A stretch of 5,468 nt of DNA, taken from the NCBI GenBank assembly GCA_020627605.1, contig JAHDGO010000157.1, forward strand, positions 1 through 5,468. Direction: 5' to 3'. Positions 1 to 5,468 of this stretch are shown here, in pieces (the first letter of the stretch is position 1; each line of letters begins with the position of its first letter). The position numbers were made by a program, and so were the translations under genes. Source of the DNA: Yoonia sp. Lineage in GTDB: Bacteria > Pseudomonadota > Alphaproteobacteria > Rhodobacterales > Rhodobacteraceae. The notes below the pieces were generated by a model, which searched no databases, was not told the DNA's origin, and saw nothing but the letters and a program-made list of their open reading frames with translations.

Positions 1-90
1 GGCTTCCTGACACGCGACAGCCGCGTGGTTGAGCGTAAGAAGTACGGTAAGCGCAAAGCACGCCGGAGCTTCCAGTTCTCCAAGCGTTAA
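1..90 (+). CDS. rpsI: Ribosomal protein S9 (uS9), C-terminal end only
   Basis: The first 30 codons, read in frame 1 and ending in TAA, encode the C-terminal tail of small-subunit ribosomal protein S9. The tail contains the family hallmarks LTRDSRVVERKKYG and KARRSFQFSKR. In this family the extended basic tail reaches into the ribosomal P site, and the terminal Ser-Lys-Arg contacts tRNA; here it is intact. Roughly the first three quarters of the gene lies before the window. A hairpin terminator follows 20 bp after the stop, so this is the end of its transcript; rplM (L13) is the usual upstream partner but is not visible. Identification is very secure despite the short fragment. Confidence 0.97.
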   Translation, partial: GFLTRDSRVVERKKYGKRKARRSFQFSKR

Positions 91-110
91 TCGCGACAGA
101 GATTTTGAAG

Positions 111-137
111 AGGGCGGTCCATTGGGCCGCCCTTTGT
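111..137 (+). terminator. Rho-independent terminator of rpsI, possibly bidirectional
   Basis: GGGCGGTCC (112-120) pairs with GGGCCGCCC (124-132): nine pairs including one G-T, closed by an ATT triloop and extended by an A-T pair (111/133). TTTGT follows on the plus strand, which is a short but acceptable U tract for rpsI. On the minus strand the same stem begins 4 bases after the stop of the PagL-like gene and is followed by TCTTC, a poorer tail. It may therefore also end the opposing transcript, less efficiently. Confidence 0.85.
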
Positions 138-652
138 CATTCCAGCCTGTAACTCAGCCTGATCCCAACGGTTTCGATACCCGGATTAAGCTCTGTCGCG
201 TTGGCGTTTGACCGATGATCGAAGAACATCGACAGGCTGCCGGCATCGCCGAAATTTACCCCGGCGCCAAGCGCGCCACGCCATTGCACCGGAAAGCCAA
301 GATCGGGACCATCTCCTTGGAGATAGAGGCCCGGCATCAGCGAAACCTCGACAAAGAATGGGCCGTCGCTGATCCGCTCGCTTGACCATTTACCACCGGC
401 GCCGACCCACAGGTCGTTGTCGCTGGTCAGGCTGGCACCGATCGTCGGCTGCACAGCGCCGTAGCGGCGGGGGATGTCGTAGCTGACAAAAATTTCATCC
501 CCGATGATGTCTTCCTGAAAATACGTGTCGCCATATTGGATGTGCACACGTTCGGGTGCCTCGGTCACCGCAAAGCAGTCCGTCGGGCAGTCATTCAGGT
601 AGGTATCGGACCAGCCCATCATGAAAAAGTAGATCGCAAAGCGGCTGTCCAT
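137..652 (-). CDS. PagL-like lipid A 3-O-deacylase (acyloxyacyl hydrolase family)
   Basis: This 171-residue protein is probably an outer-membrane beta-barrel enzyme of the PagL family, which removes the 3-O-linked acyl chain of lipid A and so remodels LPS. The C-terminal part carries the family signature FFDHRSNANA...NPGIE. His146, Ser148 and Glu160 have the same spacing (+2, +12) as the catalytic His126/Ser128/Glu140 of Pseudomonas aeruginosa PagL. Alternating glycine/aromatic stretches such as LWVGAGGKW (81-89) and the segment 101-111 fit amphipathic beta strands. Two things are odd: the N-terminus has only a short hydrophobic run (residues 5-13) and no recognisable cleavable signal peptide, and the last residue is Glu rather than the Phe/Trp common in outer-membrane proteins. 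The ATG is the first possible in-frame start and has a GAGGA site overlapping the tetR stop. The gene is last in a ppk2-tetR-pagL unit and converges on rpsI. The family call is fairly firm; activity and location are inferred. Confidence 0.75.
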   Translation of the reverse strand: MDSRFAIYFFMMGWSDTYLNDCPTDCFAVTEAPERVHIQYGDTYFQEDIIGDEIFVSYDIPRRYGAVQPTIGASLTSDNDLWVGAGGKWSSERISDGPFFVEVSLMPGLYLQGDGPDLGFPVQWRGALGAGVNFGDAGSLSMFFDHRSNANATELNPGIETVGIRLSYRLE

Positions 653-656
653 TGTG

Positions 657-661
657 TCCTC
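657..661 (-). promoter_or_regulatory. Ribosome binding site of the PagL-like gene, overlapping the tetR stop
   Basis: On the minus strand the junction reads TGAGGACACAATG. The stop of tetR (TGA, 660-662) shares two bases with the GAGGA Shine-Dalgarno element, which lies 4 bases before the ATG. A ribosome terminating on tetR sits on this site, which suggests translational coupling of the two genes. Confidence 0.7.
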
Positions 662-1277
662 AGCTGTCAGGGGCGATCAGGCCAAGTCCGCGCAGATAGA
701 TCCCGATGCCGGTTTCCAGCAAGTCCTCTGGCGGGAAGGGGCTTTGCGTGCCGGGGTTGGAACGGGCGAAAAGTTCGACGACACCGTGGCTCATCGCCCA
801 GATATGCGCGCTGAACATCTGCGGCGGCGGGCGTTTGTCCGCCGGAATATGCTGGCTGAGCGCGGTTGCCGCCTTTTCCAGCACACCCATCGCCTTGGTT
901 GCGACTGCGTTCAGTTCCGGCGTGCGGTTGATGGAAATACCGGATTCGAACATCGCGATGTAATAGCCGGGATATTTGCGCGCAAAGGCCAGATAGGCGC
1001 GGCCCGTCGCCTCAAACGCGGCAAGAGCAGAGGGCTGCCCGTCCCCATAGGCGTGCTCCATCAGATCACCAAAGAGCCCATAGCCTTGCTGGGCGGCGGC
1101 GGCGATCAGGTCTTCGCGCCCTTCGAAATGGCGATAGACAGCTGCAGGTGTCACGCCGGCCTCGCGCGCGGCCTCTGACAGGGTGAATCCCGTCGGTCCA
1201 CGCTTTTCGATCAGCGTCAGACAGCCTGAAATCAGCGCCTCGCGCAGATTGCCGTGATGATAACCGCGCTTAGGCAT
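660..1277 (-). CDS. TetR/AcrR-family transcriptional regulator with WHG-type C-terminal domain
   Basis: This is a 205-residue one-component repressor-type regulator. The N-terminal DNA-binding domain shows the TetR pattern: [15 protein letters not shown] at the start, then the helix-turn-helix [20 protein letters not shown] at about residues 32-51. The C-terminal ligand-binding half carries [12 protein letters not shown] (about 159-170), the Trp/His-Gly signature of the TetR C-terminal WHG class (PF13305 as I recall it). The ligand is unknown. I chose the ATG at 1277 because [10 protein letters not shown] is the conserved beginning of such proteins. A start at 1328 would add 17 residues unlike the family and overlap ppk2 by 59 bp. 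The chosen start overlaps the ppk2 stop by 8 bp. Lying between ppk2 and the PagL-like gene, it may regulate its own unit, possibly through the half-site cluster upstream of ppk2; that is inference. Confidence 0.92.
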   Translation of the reverse strand: MPKRGYHHGNLREALISGCLTLIEKRGPTGFTLSEAAREAGVTPAAVYRHFEGREDLIAAAAQQGYGLFGDLMEHAYGDGQPSALAAFEATGRAYLAFARKYPGYYIAMFESGISINRTPELNAVATKAMGVLEKAATALSQHIPADKRPPPQMFSAHIWAMSHGVVELFARSNPGTQSPFPPEDLLETGIGIYLRGLGLIAPDS

Positions 1278-2139
1278 GCCAGAGGTCGGGACCTCCGACA
1301 ATCTTGGGGTCAAGCGGGGTGAGCGCATCCGCGTCTTTGGTGTCGTAGTCCAGCTGGCTCAGGATGTGGCGGATGACCTGCACCCGCGCGCGGCGCTTGT
1401 CGTCTGATCGCACAATCGTCCAGGGCGCATGATCGGTGTGGGTGCGATCGAGCGTTTCATCGATCGCGGCGGTATAGGCATCCCATTTTGCCAACCCTTC
1501 CACATCAATCCAGCTGAGCTTCCACTGCTTCAGCGGATCGCTTTCGCGGTCCAGAAAGCGCTTCAACTGCGTGGCGCGGCCGACGTTCAGCCAGATTTTG
1601 AAAACCTTGATGCCTTCCTTGACCAGCATATCCTCGAACTCTGGCACCTGGGCGAACCAGCGCTCGCGCTGATCAGGGGTGCAGAAGCCGAAAACATGCT
1701 CCACCACGCCGCGATTGTACCAGCTGCGGTCAAAGATCGTGACTTCACCTTTGGCCGGTAAATGCGCGATATAGCGCTGAAAATACCATTGGTCGGCCTC
1801 TGTGTCAGTGGGTTTCGACAGGGCCACAACCTTGGCTGCGCGCGGGTTCAGGTTTTCGCGGAACCGCTTGATCGTGCCGCCTTTGCCAGCGGCATCGCGG
1901 CCTTCAAAGACGATGGCAATGCGCTGCCCGGTTTCGCGTACCCAGGCCTGCATCCGCACCAATTCAATCTGAAGCGCGGCGAGCGCTTCTTCGTAGTCGG
2001 ACTTGCCCCAGCGTTTGTCGTAGGGGTAATCGGGATTGATGATTTCACCCTTCTTGGCCGACGTGATGGCGTCGCGCACGGCGTCCGGGGCTGCGTCGTT
2101 GTAGAATCGACTGATGCCACCATCAAAGGGTAAATCCAT
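1270..2139 (-). CDS. ppk2: Polyphosphate kinase 2 (PPK2 family, probably class I)
   Basis: This 289-residue cytoplasmic enzyme should transfer phosphate between inorganic polyphosphate and nucleoside diphosphates; class I members usually make ATP or GTP from ADP or GDP and polyP. The PPK2 core is complete: Walker [11 protein letters not shown] (79-88, Lys86), the conserved [15 protein letters not shown] (109-123), Walker B/lid [17 protein letters not shown] (136-152), and SDDKRRARV (245-253). Length and single-domain layout match the one-domain class I proteins, though I infer the class and the preferred nucleotide rather than prove them. The ATG has a strong GGGAGAG site (2145-2151) five bases upstream. 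This is the first gene of a unit with tetR and the PagL-like gene, preceded by a gap with promoter-like and operator-like sequence. Nothing appears truncated. Confidence 0.95.
   Translation of the reverse strand: MDLPFDGGISRFYNDAAPDAVRDAITSAKKGEIINPDYPYDKRWGKSDYEEALAALQIELVRMQAWVRETGQRIAIVFEGRDAAGKGGTIKRFRENLNPRAAKVVALSKPTDTEADQWYFQRYIAHLPAKGEVTIFDRSWYNRGVVEHVFGFCTPDQRERWFAQVPEFEDMLVKEGIKVFKIWLNVGRATQLKRFLDRESDPLKQWKLSWIDVEGLAKWDAYTAAIDETLDRTHTDHAPWTIVRSDDKRRARVQVIRHILSQLDYDTKDADALTPLDPKIVGGPDLWHA
1282..1295 (-). repeat. Perfect inverted repeat just before the tetR start
   Basis: GAGGTC-GG-GACCTC is a perfect 6+6 inverted repeat in the last codons of ppk2, 4 bases upstream of the tetR ATG. 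Read on the minus strand, its upstream arm contains the only Shine-Dalgarno-like GGAGG (1292-1296), 14 bases before the ATG, which is too far to be ideal. If it folds in mRNA it would hide that motif until ribosomes reading ppk2 open it. It may equally be chance within coding sequence. Confidence 0.35.
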
Positions 2140-2230
2140 GAAAACTCTCCCGATCTTCTGGGTTTATATATGGGGGTTTGCAGGCCGTTGCGCAATTCAA
2201 CTGCGCAGGTTGATCGCAACCGTGACCGGA
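2140..2230 (-). promoter_or_regulatory. Probable promoter region of ppk2-tetR-pagL
   Basis: This 91-bp gap between the lipoprotein hydrolase and ppk2 is the longest non-coding stretch in the window and the likely start of the ppk2 unit. On the minus strand it holds an AT-rich ATATATAAA (2163-2171) in an otherwise GC-rich setting, giving a -10-like TATATA (2165-2170). A TTGCGC (2190-2195) could be a -35 but the 19-base spacer is long. The hydrolase stop is followed by small hairpins but no U tract, so I see no clear terminator here. Confidence 0.4.
2187..2221. promoter_or_regulatory. Cluster of GTTG/CAAC half-sites and TGCGCA palindromes, candidate operator
   Basis: Four half-sites alternate in orientation: GTTG at 2187, CAAC at 2198, GTTG at 2209 and CAAC at 2217; the first three are exactly 11 bp apart. 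Between them lie two copies of the palindrome TGCGCA (2189-2194 and 2202-2207). The dyads include TTGCGCAA (2188-2195), TCAAC-N7-GTTGA (2197-2213) and GGTTG-atcg-CAACC (2208-2221). The cluster covers the putative -35 of ppk2, where a repressor such as the TetR protein of the same unit could act. That link is inference. Confidence 0.4.
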
Positions 2231-3223
2231 TCAGCGCAAACCGGCGCGTTCTGCGGCGCGGTCAATTGCAGCTATCGCCGCAGCTTCATCCACCTGATGC
2301 GGCTGGTGGCCAATCCCCTCCATCGGGGTCAGATTGGCAGAGGGCACGATCTTGATCAGCTCTTCAGGGTGCACATTGATCGGTACAGTCGTGTCGGCGG
2401 TGCCGTGAATAATCTCAATCGGCAAGGTCAGTTCCGGATAACGCGCGGACATTTCAACAACATGGGGACGCAGGGTGTTCACCTGTCGGGCGTTTGCGCG
2501 AAAAGCATCAGGGCGCAGGGTCAGTGCGCCGCCGATATAGTCGACGTAGCCTTCAACAGGTTCCTGCGGTGCAAAGGTATTTCTGATCGCCTCTTCGACG
2601 CGGCTGTCCGGCACAAAGGCACTGATCAGCGGCACGACAACCGCACCACCCAATGCGCTCCCGTTGATGGTGTAATAGGCGCCCAGATCGCCGGGCCATG
2701 GCATCAGCACACCGGCATAGGACACGACCGCAGCTGCGTCAGTCCCGCGCGTTTGATCCAATGCGCCATTGGCCCACGCCATCGCGACGATGCCGCCAAA
2801 ACTGTGGCCGACCACAATCGGGTTCTCGATGTTCAAAGTTGCCGCAGCCTCGCGCAGCATTTCGGCCTGTGCCATCGGGCTGTCGCCTTCGGTCGCAAAG
2901 GCACCTGTTGCGATGCCAGGCACATGGTCTGTGTAGCCTTGACCGGGTCGGTCAAAGGCAGTGACCCGGTACCGGTCAGCCAACTGACCCATCAGACTAA
3001 AGGTGAAATCGCGCACATTCCCGCCAGCACCATGCAGCAGGATGACGTCTGGGCCTTCACCCTCTTGCACGTAATGCACGCGGCCGCCCGCGACCTCGAC
3101 AAAATCACCTATCGGGGGAAAGGCCGCCTCTGCGCGGTCGGCCCTGACCGATGCGGTGCAACCGGTCAGGATGGCGCCAATGCCGACGGCGGCGGCGGTC
3201 AGTAGGAATGCTTTACGTGCCAA
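2231..3223 (-). CDS. Alpha/beta-fold hydrolase, predicted lipoprotein (TTG start)
   Basis: This 330-residue protein is a predicted envelope lipoprotein with an alpha/beta-hydrolase domain; the substrate is unknown. The N-terminus [17 protein letters not shown] has a basic n-region and hydrophobic core leading to the lipobox LTGC with Cys22 as the lipidated residue. The fold's landmarks are present: oxyanion loop HGAGGN (64-69), [10 protein letters not shown] (90-99), nucleophile elbow GHSFGG with Ser141, acid Asp277 in HGTADTTVP, and His306 in GIGHQPHQ. The triad is therefore complete. The start is TTG (3221-3223), chosen because it supplies the whole signal peptide and no ATG occurs before residue 78; a weak GGA lies about 5 bases upstream. 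The gene overlaps the metA stop by 11 bp, so it is probably translated by coupling. It is not MetX: it is exported and shorter, and its motifs are those of generic esterase/lipase-like hydrolases. Confidence 0.88.
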   Translation of the reverse strand: MARKAFLLTAAAVGIGAILTGCTASVRADRAEAAFPPIGDFVEVAGGRVHYVQEGEGPDVILLHGAGGNVRDFTFSLMGQLADRYRVTAFDRPGQGYTDHVPGIATGAFATEGDSPMAQAEMLREAAATLNIENPIVVGHSFGGIVAMAWANGALDQTRGTDAAAVVSYAGVLMPWPGDLGAYYTINGSALGGAVVVPLISAFVPDSRVEEAIRNTFAPQEPVEGYVDYIGGALTLRPDAFRANARQVNTLRPHVVEMSARYPELTLPIEIIHGTADTTVPINVHPEELIKIVPSANLTPMEGIGHQPHQVDEAAAIAAIDRAAERAGLR

Positions 3224-4127
3224 TTTGATCCAACGCGAAGGGCGTGCTCTGGTAAATTTCGTTTATCCAGTTGCCATATAGAAGGTGTGCGTGACTTCGC
3301 CACCTGTTTTGCGGGTCTTTCGTTGGGTCATCTTCGGGATAATAATTCATCGGCACGTTGATTGGCGTGCCATTGGCCACGTCGCGGTCGTATTCCTGTT
3401 TCAGCGTACCACTGTCATACTCGAAATGGTTGAAGATATAGAGAGCGCGATGCGCCGGGTCCTCGACCAATGCCGGGCCAGCCTCCTCACTGGTGATCAG
3501 CGTCGTCAGGCCAGCGCCATCGATCTCGTCCTGACGCATCTCGGTCCAGCGGCTGACAGGGATCACGCAGTCGTCGGAAAAGCCACGCAGATAGGGTGAG
3601 GCTGGGGCCATATTCACATGACGAAAGCAGCCGAATGCCTTGTGATCCAGCATGTGTTTCTTGACGCCGTGGAAATAGTTGATCATCGCCATGCCGCCCC
3701 AGCACACACCAAAGGTCGAATGCACATTGGTCTGGGTCCAGTCAAAGACCTGACACAGCTCTTCCCAGTAAGTCACATCCGCAAACGGCAGATGCTCAAT
3801 CGGGGCACCTGTGATGATCAGCCCATCAAATTTCTGGTCCTGCACGGCTGAAAACGGCTGATAGAATTCTGCCATATGCGCGGCGGCGGTGTTCTTTGTC
3901 TGATGCTCTGACATGCGGATCAGCGACAATTCAATCTGCAAAGGGGTGGCCCCAATCAGACGGGCGAATTGATTTTCGGTCTGAATCTTCTTGGGCATCA
4001 GGTTCAGCAAGGCGATCCGCAGCGGGCGGATATCCTGATGGGTGGCGGTATCTTCATCCAGCACCATAACGCCTTCGTTCGACAAAACGTCATAGGCGGG
4101 CAGGGCAGAGGGCAGTTTGATGGGCAT
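3213..4127 (-). CDS. metA: Homoserine O-acyltransferase MetA, predicted acetyltransferase
   Basis: This 304-residue cytoplasmic enzyme activates homoserine at the first committed step of methionine synthesis. It is full length for Met[21 protein letters not shown] start, [19 protein letters not shown] (41-59), [10 protein letters not shown] (106-115), nucleophile Cys142 in [28 protein letters not shown] (169-186), and NHFEYD with His234 and Glu236. Residue 111 is Glu. In MetA enzymes Glu at this position goes with acetyl-CoA use (as in Bacillus cereus) and Gly with succinyl-CoA use (as in Escherichia coli), so the product is predicted to be O-acetylhomoserine. The ATG has an AGGA site 8 bases upstream. 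The gene lies 36 bp after the P-loop protein gene and overlaps the hydrolase downstream. The 36-bp gap is too short for a SAM-II riboswitch, so methionine control, if present, acts elsewhere. Confidence 0.97.
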   Translation of the reverse strand: MPIKLPSALPAYDVLSNEGVMVLDEDTATHQDIRPLRIALLNLMPKKIQTENQFARLIGATPLQIELSLIRMSEHQTKNTAAAHMAEFYQPFSAVQDQKFDGLIITGAPIEHLPFADVTYWEELCQVFDWTQTNVHSTFGVCWGGMAMINYFHGVKKHMLDHKAFGCFRHVNMAPASPYLRGFSDDCVIPVSRWTEMRQDEIDGAGLTTLITSEEAGPALVEDPAHRALYIFNHFEYDSGTLKQEYDRDVANGTPINVPMNYYPEDDPTKDPQNRWRSHAHLLYGNWINEIYQSTPFALDQIGT

Positions 4128-4158
4128 CGGTCAATTCCTGATAAGAGGGCAGAGATAG

Positions 4159-4171
4159 GCGGCCTAGCCGC
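4159..4171 (-). repeat. Short hairpin at the stop of the P-loop gene, upstream of metA
   Basis: On the minus strand GCGGC-TAG-GCCGC is a perfect 5-bp stem whose loop is the stop codon of the upstream gene. It lies about 31 bases before the metA ATG and has no U tract, so it is not a standard terminator. It could be chance in GC-rich sequence. Confidence 0.3.
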
Positions 4172-5027
4172 GCATCTCAAGGGCGTCAGCGATCATGCTG
4201 ACAAAGCCCTCCGTATCTTTGACCTGTTCCACCGCGGCCTGTGGCACGGTGATCCCCCATTTGTCGGCCATCGCCTGATAGCGGGGCTGACGATGCGCCA
4301 GCGCCTTGGCAAAGGCCCAGCGAATGAAATCATCGGGGTCGACCTTGTCTGGGGCAACATTGAACTCTGCCAGATAGGCCCGCCACGTGGCCAACAGGAA
4401 CGCCGGGTCATAGGACATCGGCTTGGGTTCCTTGTCGAAGCGGCGGATCAGTTCTGCCGTATGCGCCGCTGTCCCTTCGATCCAGACCATCAGGGTCTTG
4501 GCGGCAAGATCAGTCAGGACCGGGTCGTTGGGATCATGCGCATCGACCCATTCACAGATCGACCCGCCGGTATCACAGACAAAATGCGGATATTGGTAAA
4601 GCGCGACAGAGCGCTCGATGAAATGACCGGTGTCACGCAGTGCCGCCACCTCTGCCGCCTGAAACTCATCCTGACGGCGGGTGTACTCCGCCCAGTCCAA
4701 CCCGCCCTTGGCCGGATCGCCCGGTTTGCCCAGATAGGATGACATCGGTTTGAGGTCATCGAAAGAGATGTTGGAGCCGATATAGATCGAATTCGACCGC
4801 AGCAGATCGCGCAGAAACGGCACCTTCATCGCCTCGCGCTTGGCGTTGTCAGCGATCTTTTCACCCATGTAGCGGGTGCCGATCCGGTAATCGATAGAAT
4901 AGTGAAACCAGTCACCCGTCTCGCGCAGCATGTTCGACAGATAGGTCTTGCCAAGCCCGGACATGGCAAACAGCAGGACACGTTTCTGCGGGGCGTTGCG
5001 CCATTCTGATGCGGATGCGTAAATCAT
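4164..5027 (-). CDS. P-loop NTPase/kinase-like protein of unknown function
   Basis: I do not recognise a named family for this 287-residue soluble protein. Near the N-terminus, KRVLLFAMSGLGKTYLS contains a Walker A motif AMSGLGKT (21-28, Lys27, Thr28) of the [AG]xxxxGK[ST] form, directly after a hydrophobic beta strand. HYSIDYRIGTRYMGE (42-56) follows it, an Asp-containing segment placed as in small-molecule kinases. HFVCDTGGSICEW (148-160) is a plausible Walker B strand with Asp152. No transmembrane segment or signal peptide is visible. The fold resembles shikimate/gluconate-type kinases or sulfotransferase-like P-loop proteins more than AAA+ proteins, but this is inference. The ATG is the only candidate: an in-frame TAA lies 9 codons upstream. 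The Shine-Dalgarno is poor. It precedes metA by 36 bp and is likely co-transcribed with it. Confidence 0.85.
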   Translation of the reverse strand: MIYASASEWRNAPQKRVLLFAMSGLGKTYLSNMLRETGDWFHYSIDYRIGTRYMGEKIADNAKREAMKVPFLRDLLRSNSIYIGSNISFDDLKPMSSYLGKPGDPAKGGLDWAEYTRRQDEFQAAEVAALRDTGHFIERSVALYQYPHFVCDTGGSICEWVDAHDPNDPVLTDLAAKTLMVWIEGTAAHTAELIRRFDKEPKPMSYDPAFLLATWRAYLAEFNVAPDKVDPDDFIRWAFAKALAHRQPRYQAMADKWGITVPQAAVEQVKDTEGFVSMIADALEMRG

Positions 5028-5070
5028 GGCGCTTTGGGTAGCGTTAGCAGCGGCTTAGCGCCAGACATTT

Positions 5071-5102
5071 TTGCTGGTGCCACCGCAAAGCGGCACCAGC
5101 AA
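5071..5102 (-). repeat. Strong hairpin downstream of the YHS gene, possible transcript 3' end
   Basis: TTGCTGGTGCC (5071-5081) and GGCACCAGCAA (5092-5102) form a perfect 11-bp stem around a 10-base loop, 10 bases beyond the YHS stop. On the minus strand it is followed by AAAATG rather than a U tract, and on the plus strand it is preceded by, not followed by, a T run. It is therefore not a textbook Rho-independent terminator in either direction, but it could stabilise or help end the YHS transcript. The rest of the 5028-5112 gap shows no clear promoter. Confidence 0.6.
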
Positions 5103-5112
5103 TGTGGCCGTA

Positions 5113-5468
5113 TTAGCCCAGCACAGAGGGCCAGTTGGCGTCAGCTGCTGCGATGTGGCCGGGGATGTCACGTTCCCACCGGCTGCGCACGCTGAGAGAG
5201 AAGTTGAGGTACAGTTTGTCATCAACGATCGTCCAGGCATCGCGCACGGTGGACGCTGTGTAGCCCTGACTGACCGCATAGGCACAATAGCCGCCGTACT
5301 GTGGCATATAGGCGGCCGGATCAGCCTCGAATGCCGCGCGATTGTCCTCTGATGCGAAACGCCATGTCACGCCTTCATGCTCCAGCGTGATATCCGGACT
5401 GCCGGCAACGGGCGCGCTTTCGGTGAAATAGGCGACAACATCGGTGCCACCGACGGCCAGTCCGCCTT
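5113..5468 (-). CDS. YHS domain-containing protein, 5' end cut by the window
   Basis: The frame stays open to the right edge and gives 117 C-terminal residues, beginning GGLAVGGTDVVAYFTES and ending NWPSVLG with a TAA stop. The pattern matches the YHS-domain protein family: a GTDVVAYF strand, the core TWRFASEDNRAAFEADPAAYMPQYGGYCAYAVSQG read in two parts (34-49 and 50-68), then KLYLNFS (84-90) and ADANWP near the end. The YHS core, with its conserved Cys61 (visible numbering), is a small metal- or heme-associated fold in other proteins; the role of this family is not established. Members are about 150 residues and usually exported, so roughly 30 residues, perhaps including a signal peptide, lie outside the window. 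An internal GTG at 5370 is not the real start, because conserved sequence continues upstream of it. Confidence 0.88.
   Translation of the reverse strand, partial: GGLAVGGTDVVAYFTESAPVAGSPDITLEHEGVTWRFASEDNRAAFEADPAAYMPQYGGYCAYAVSQGYTASTVRDAWTIVDDKLYLNFSLSVRSRWERDIPGHIAAADANWPSVLG

Noticed and set aside
1278..1328. A longer TetR protein starting at the ATG at 1328
   Set aside because: The extra 17 residues do not resemble the family, and [10 protein letters not shown] at 1277 is the usual beginning of such regulators; the extension would also overlap ppk2 by 59 bp.
2208..2221. The GGTTG-atcg-CAACC hairpin as the terminator of the lipoprotein hydrolase
   Set aside because: The stem is only 5 bp and is followed on the minus strand by TGCGCAG, not a U tract. 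It fits better as part of a dyad cluster.
2114..3205. A 363-codon open frame on the plus strand opposite the lipoprotein hydrolase
   Set aside because: It runs antisense to a gene with a complete catalytic triad and lipobox, its translation is rich in Arg, His, Cys and Gln without any recognisable domain, and it begins inside ppk2. It is a GC-rich shadow frame.
2231..3223. The alpha/beta hydrolase next to metA as a second homoserine acyltransferase (MetX)
   Set aside because: MetX also has this fold, but this protein has a lipoprotein signal, is shorter than MetX and has a GHSFGG elbow of general hydrolases. Export would separate it from homoserine and acetyl-CoA.
3969..4742. A 257-codon plus-strand frame opposite metA and the P-loop gene
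   Set aside because: It spans two well-supported minus-strand genes and their gap and shows no domain or ribosome binding site; it is a shadow of their codon bias.
5055..5285. A 76-codon minus-strand frame crossing the end of the YHS gene
   Set aside because: It is out of frame with the conserved YHS sequence, runs through the strong hairpin and has no recognisable domain.
1..5468. A mobile element, defence island, CRISPR array or other new multi-gene system
   Set aside because: All genes are housekeeping or common accessory types in compact operons next to rpsI. There are no transposase or integrase genes, tRNA attachment sites, spaced repeats or visible shifts in composition.

Overview
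The window looks like ordinary chromosomal DNA from an alphaproteobacterium, most likely a Rhodobacterales/Roseobacter-group member. This rests on the moderately GC-rich composition, the overall protein flavour (class I PPK2, an acetyl-type MetA, a YHS-domain protein, a small PagL-like protein) and the tight packing of genes. The genus cannot be fixed by eye.

Layout: the only plus-strand gene is the 3' end of rpsI (ribosomal protein S9, 1-90), closed by a clear hairpin terminator (111-137). Everything else is on the minus strand and converges on rpsI. Reading in the direction of transcription (right to left), these are: a YHS-domain protein cut by the right edge (5468-5113); a strong hairpin (5071-5102); an unassigned P-loop NTPase/kinase-like protein (5027-4164); metA, a homoserine O-acyltransferase with the acetyl-CoA-type Glu111 (4127-3213); an alpha/beta-hydrolase lipoprotein that starts on TTG inside the end of metA (3223-2231); a 91-bp regulatory-looking gap; ppk2, a polyphosphate kinase 2 (2139-1270); a TetR-family regulator (1277-660); and a PagL-like lipid A 3-O-deacylase (652-137).

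Two likely transcription units emerge. The first is P-loop protein - metA - lipoprotein hydrolase, with gaps of 36 bp and then an 11-bp overlap. The second is ppk2 - tetR - pagL-like, with an 8-bp overlap and then a 7-bp gap in which the ribosome binding site overlaps the previous stop codon. The second unit probably starts in the 2140-2230 gap, which has an AT-rich -10-like element and an unusual cluster of GTTG/CAAC half-sites that could be an operator. The second unit joins polyphosphate/nucleotide metabolism, a regulator and an outer-membrane lipid A enzyme, which would fit an envelope or stress response, but that is inference.

I see no tRNA, rRNA, CRISPR array, insertion sequence, phage gene or defence system, and nothing that amounts to a new multi-gene system. 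The points most worth a second look are the unassigned P-loop protein beside metA, the PagL-like protein with an intact catalytic triad but no clear signal peptide, and the half-site cluster before ppk2.
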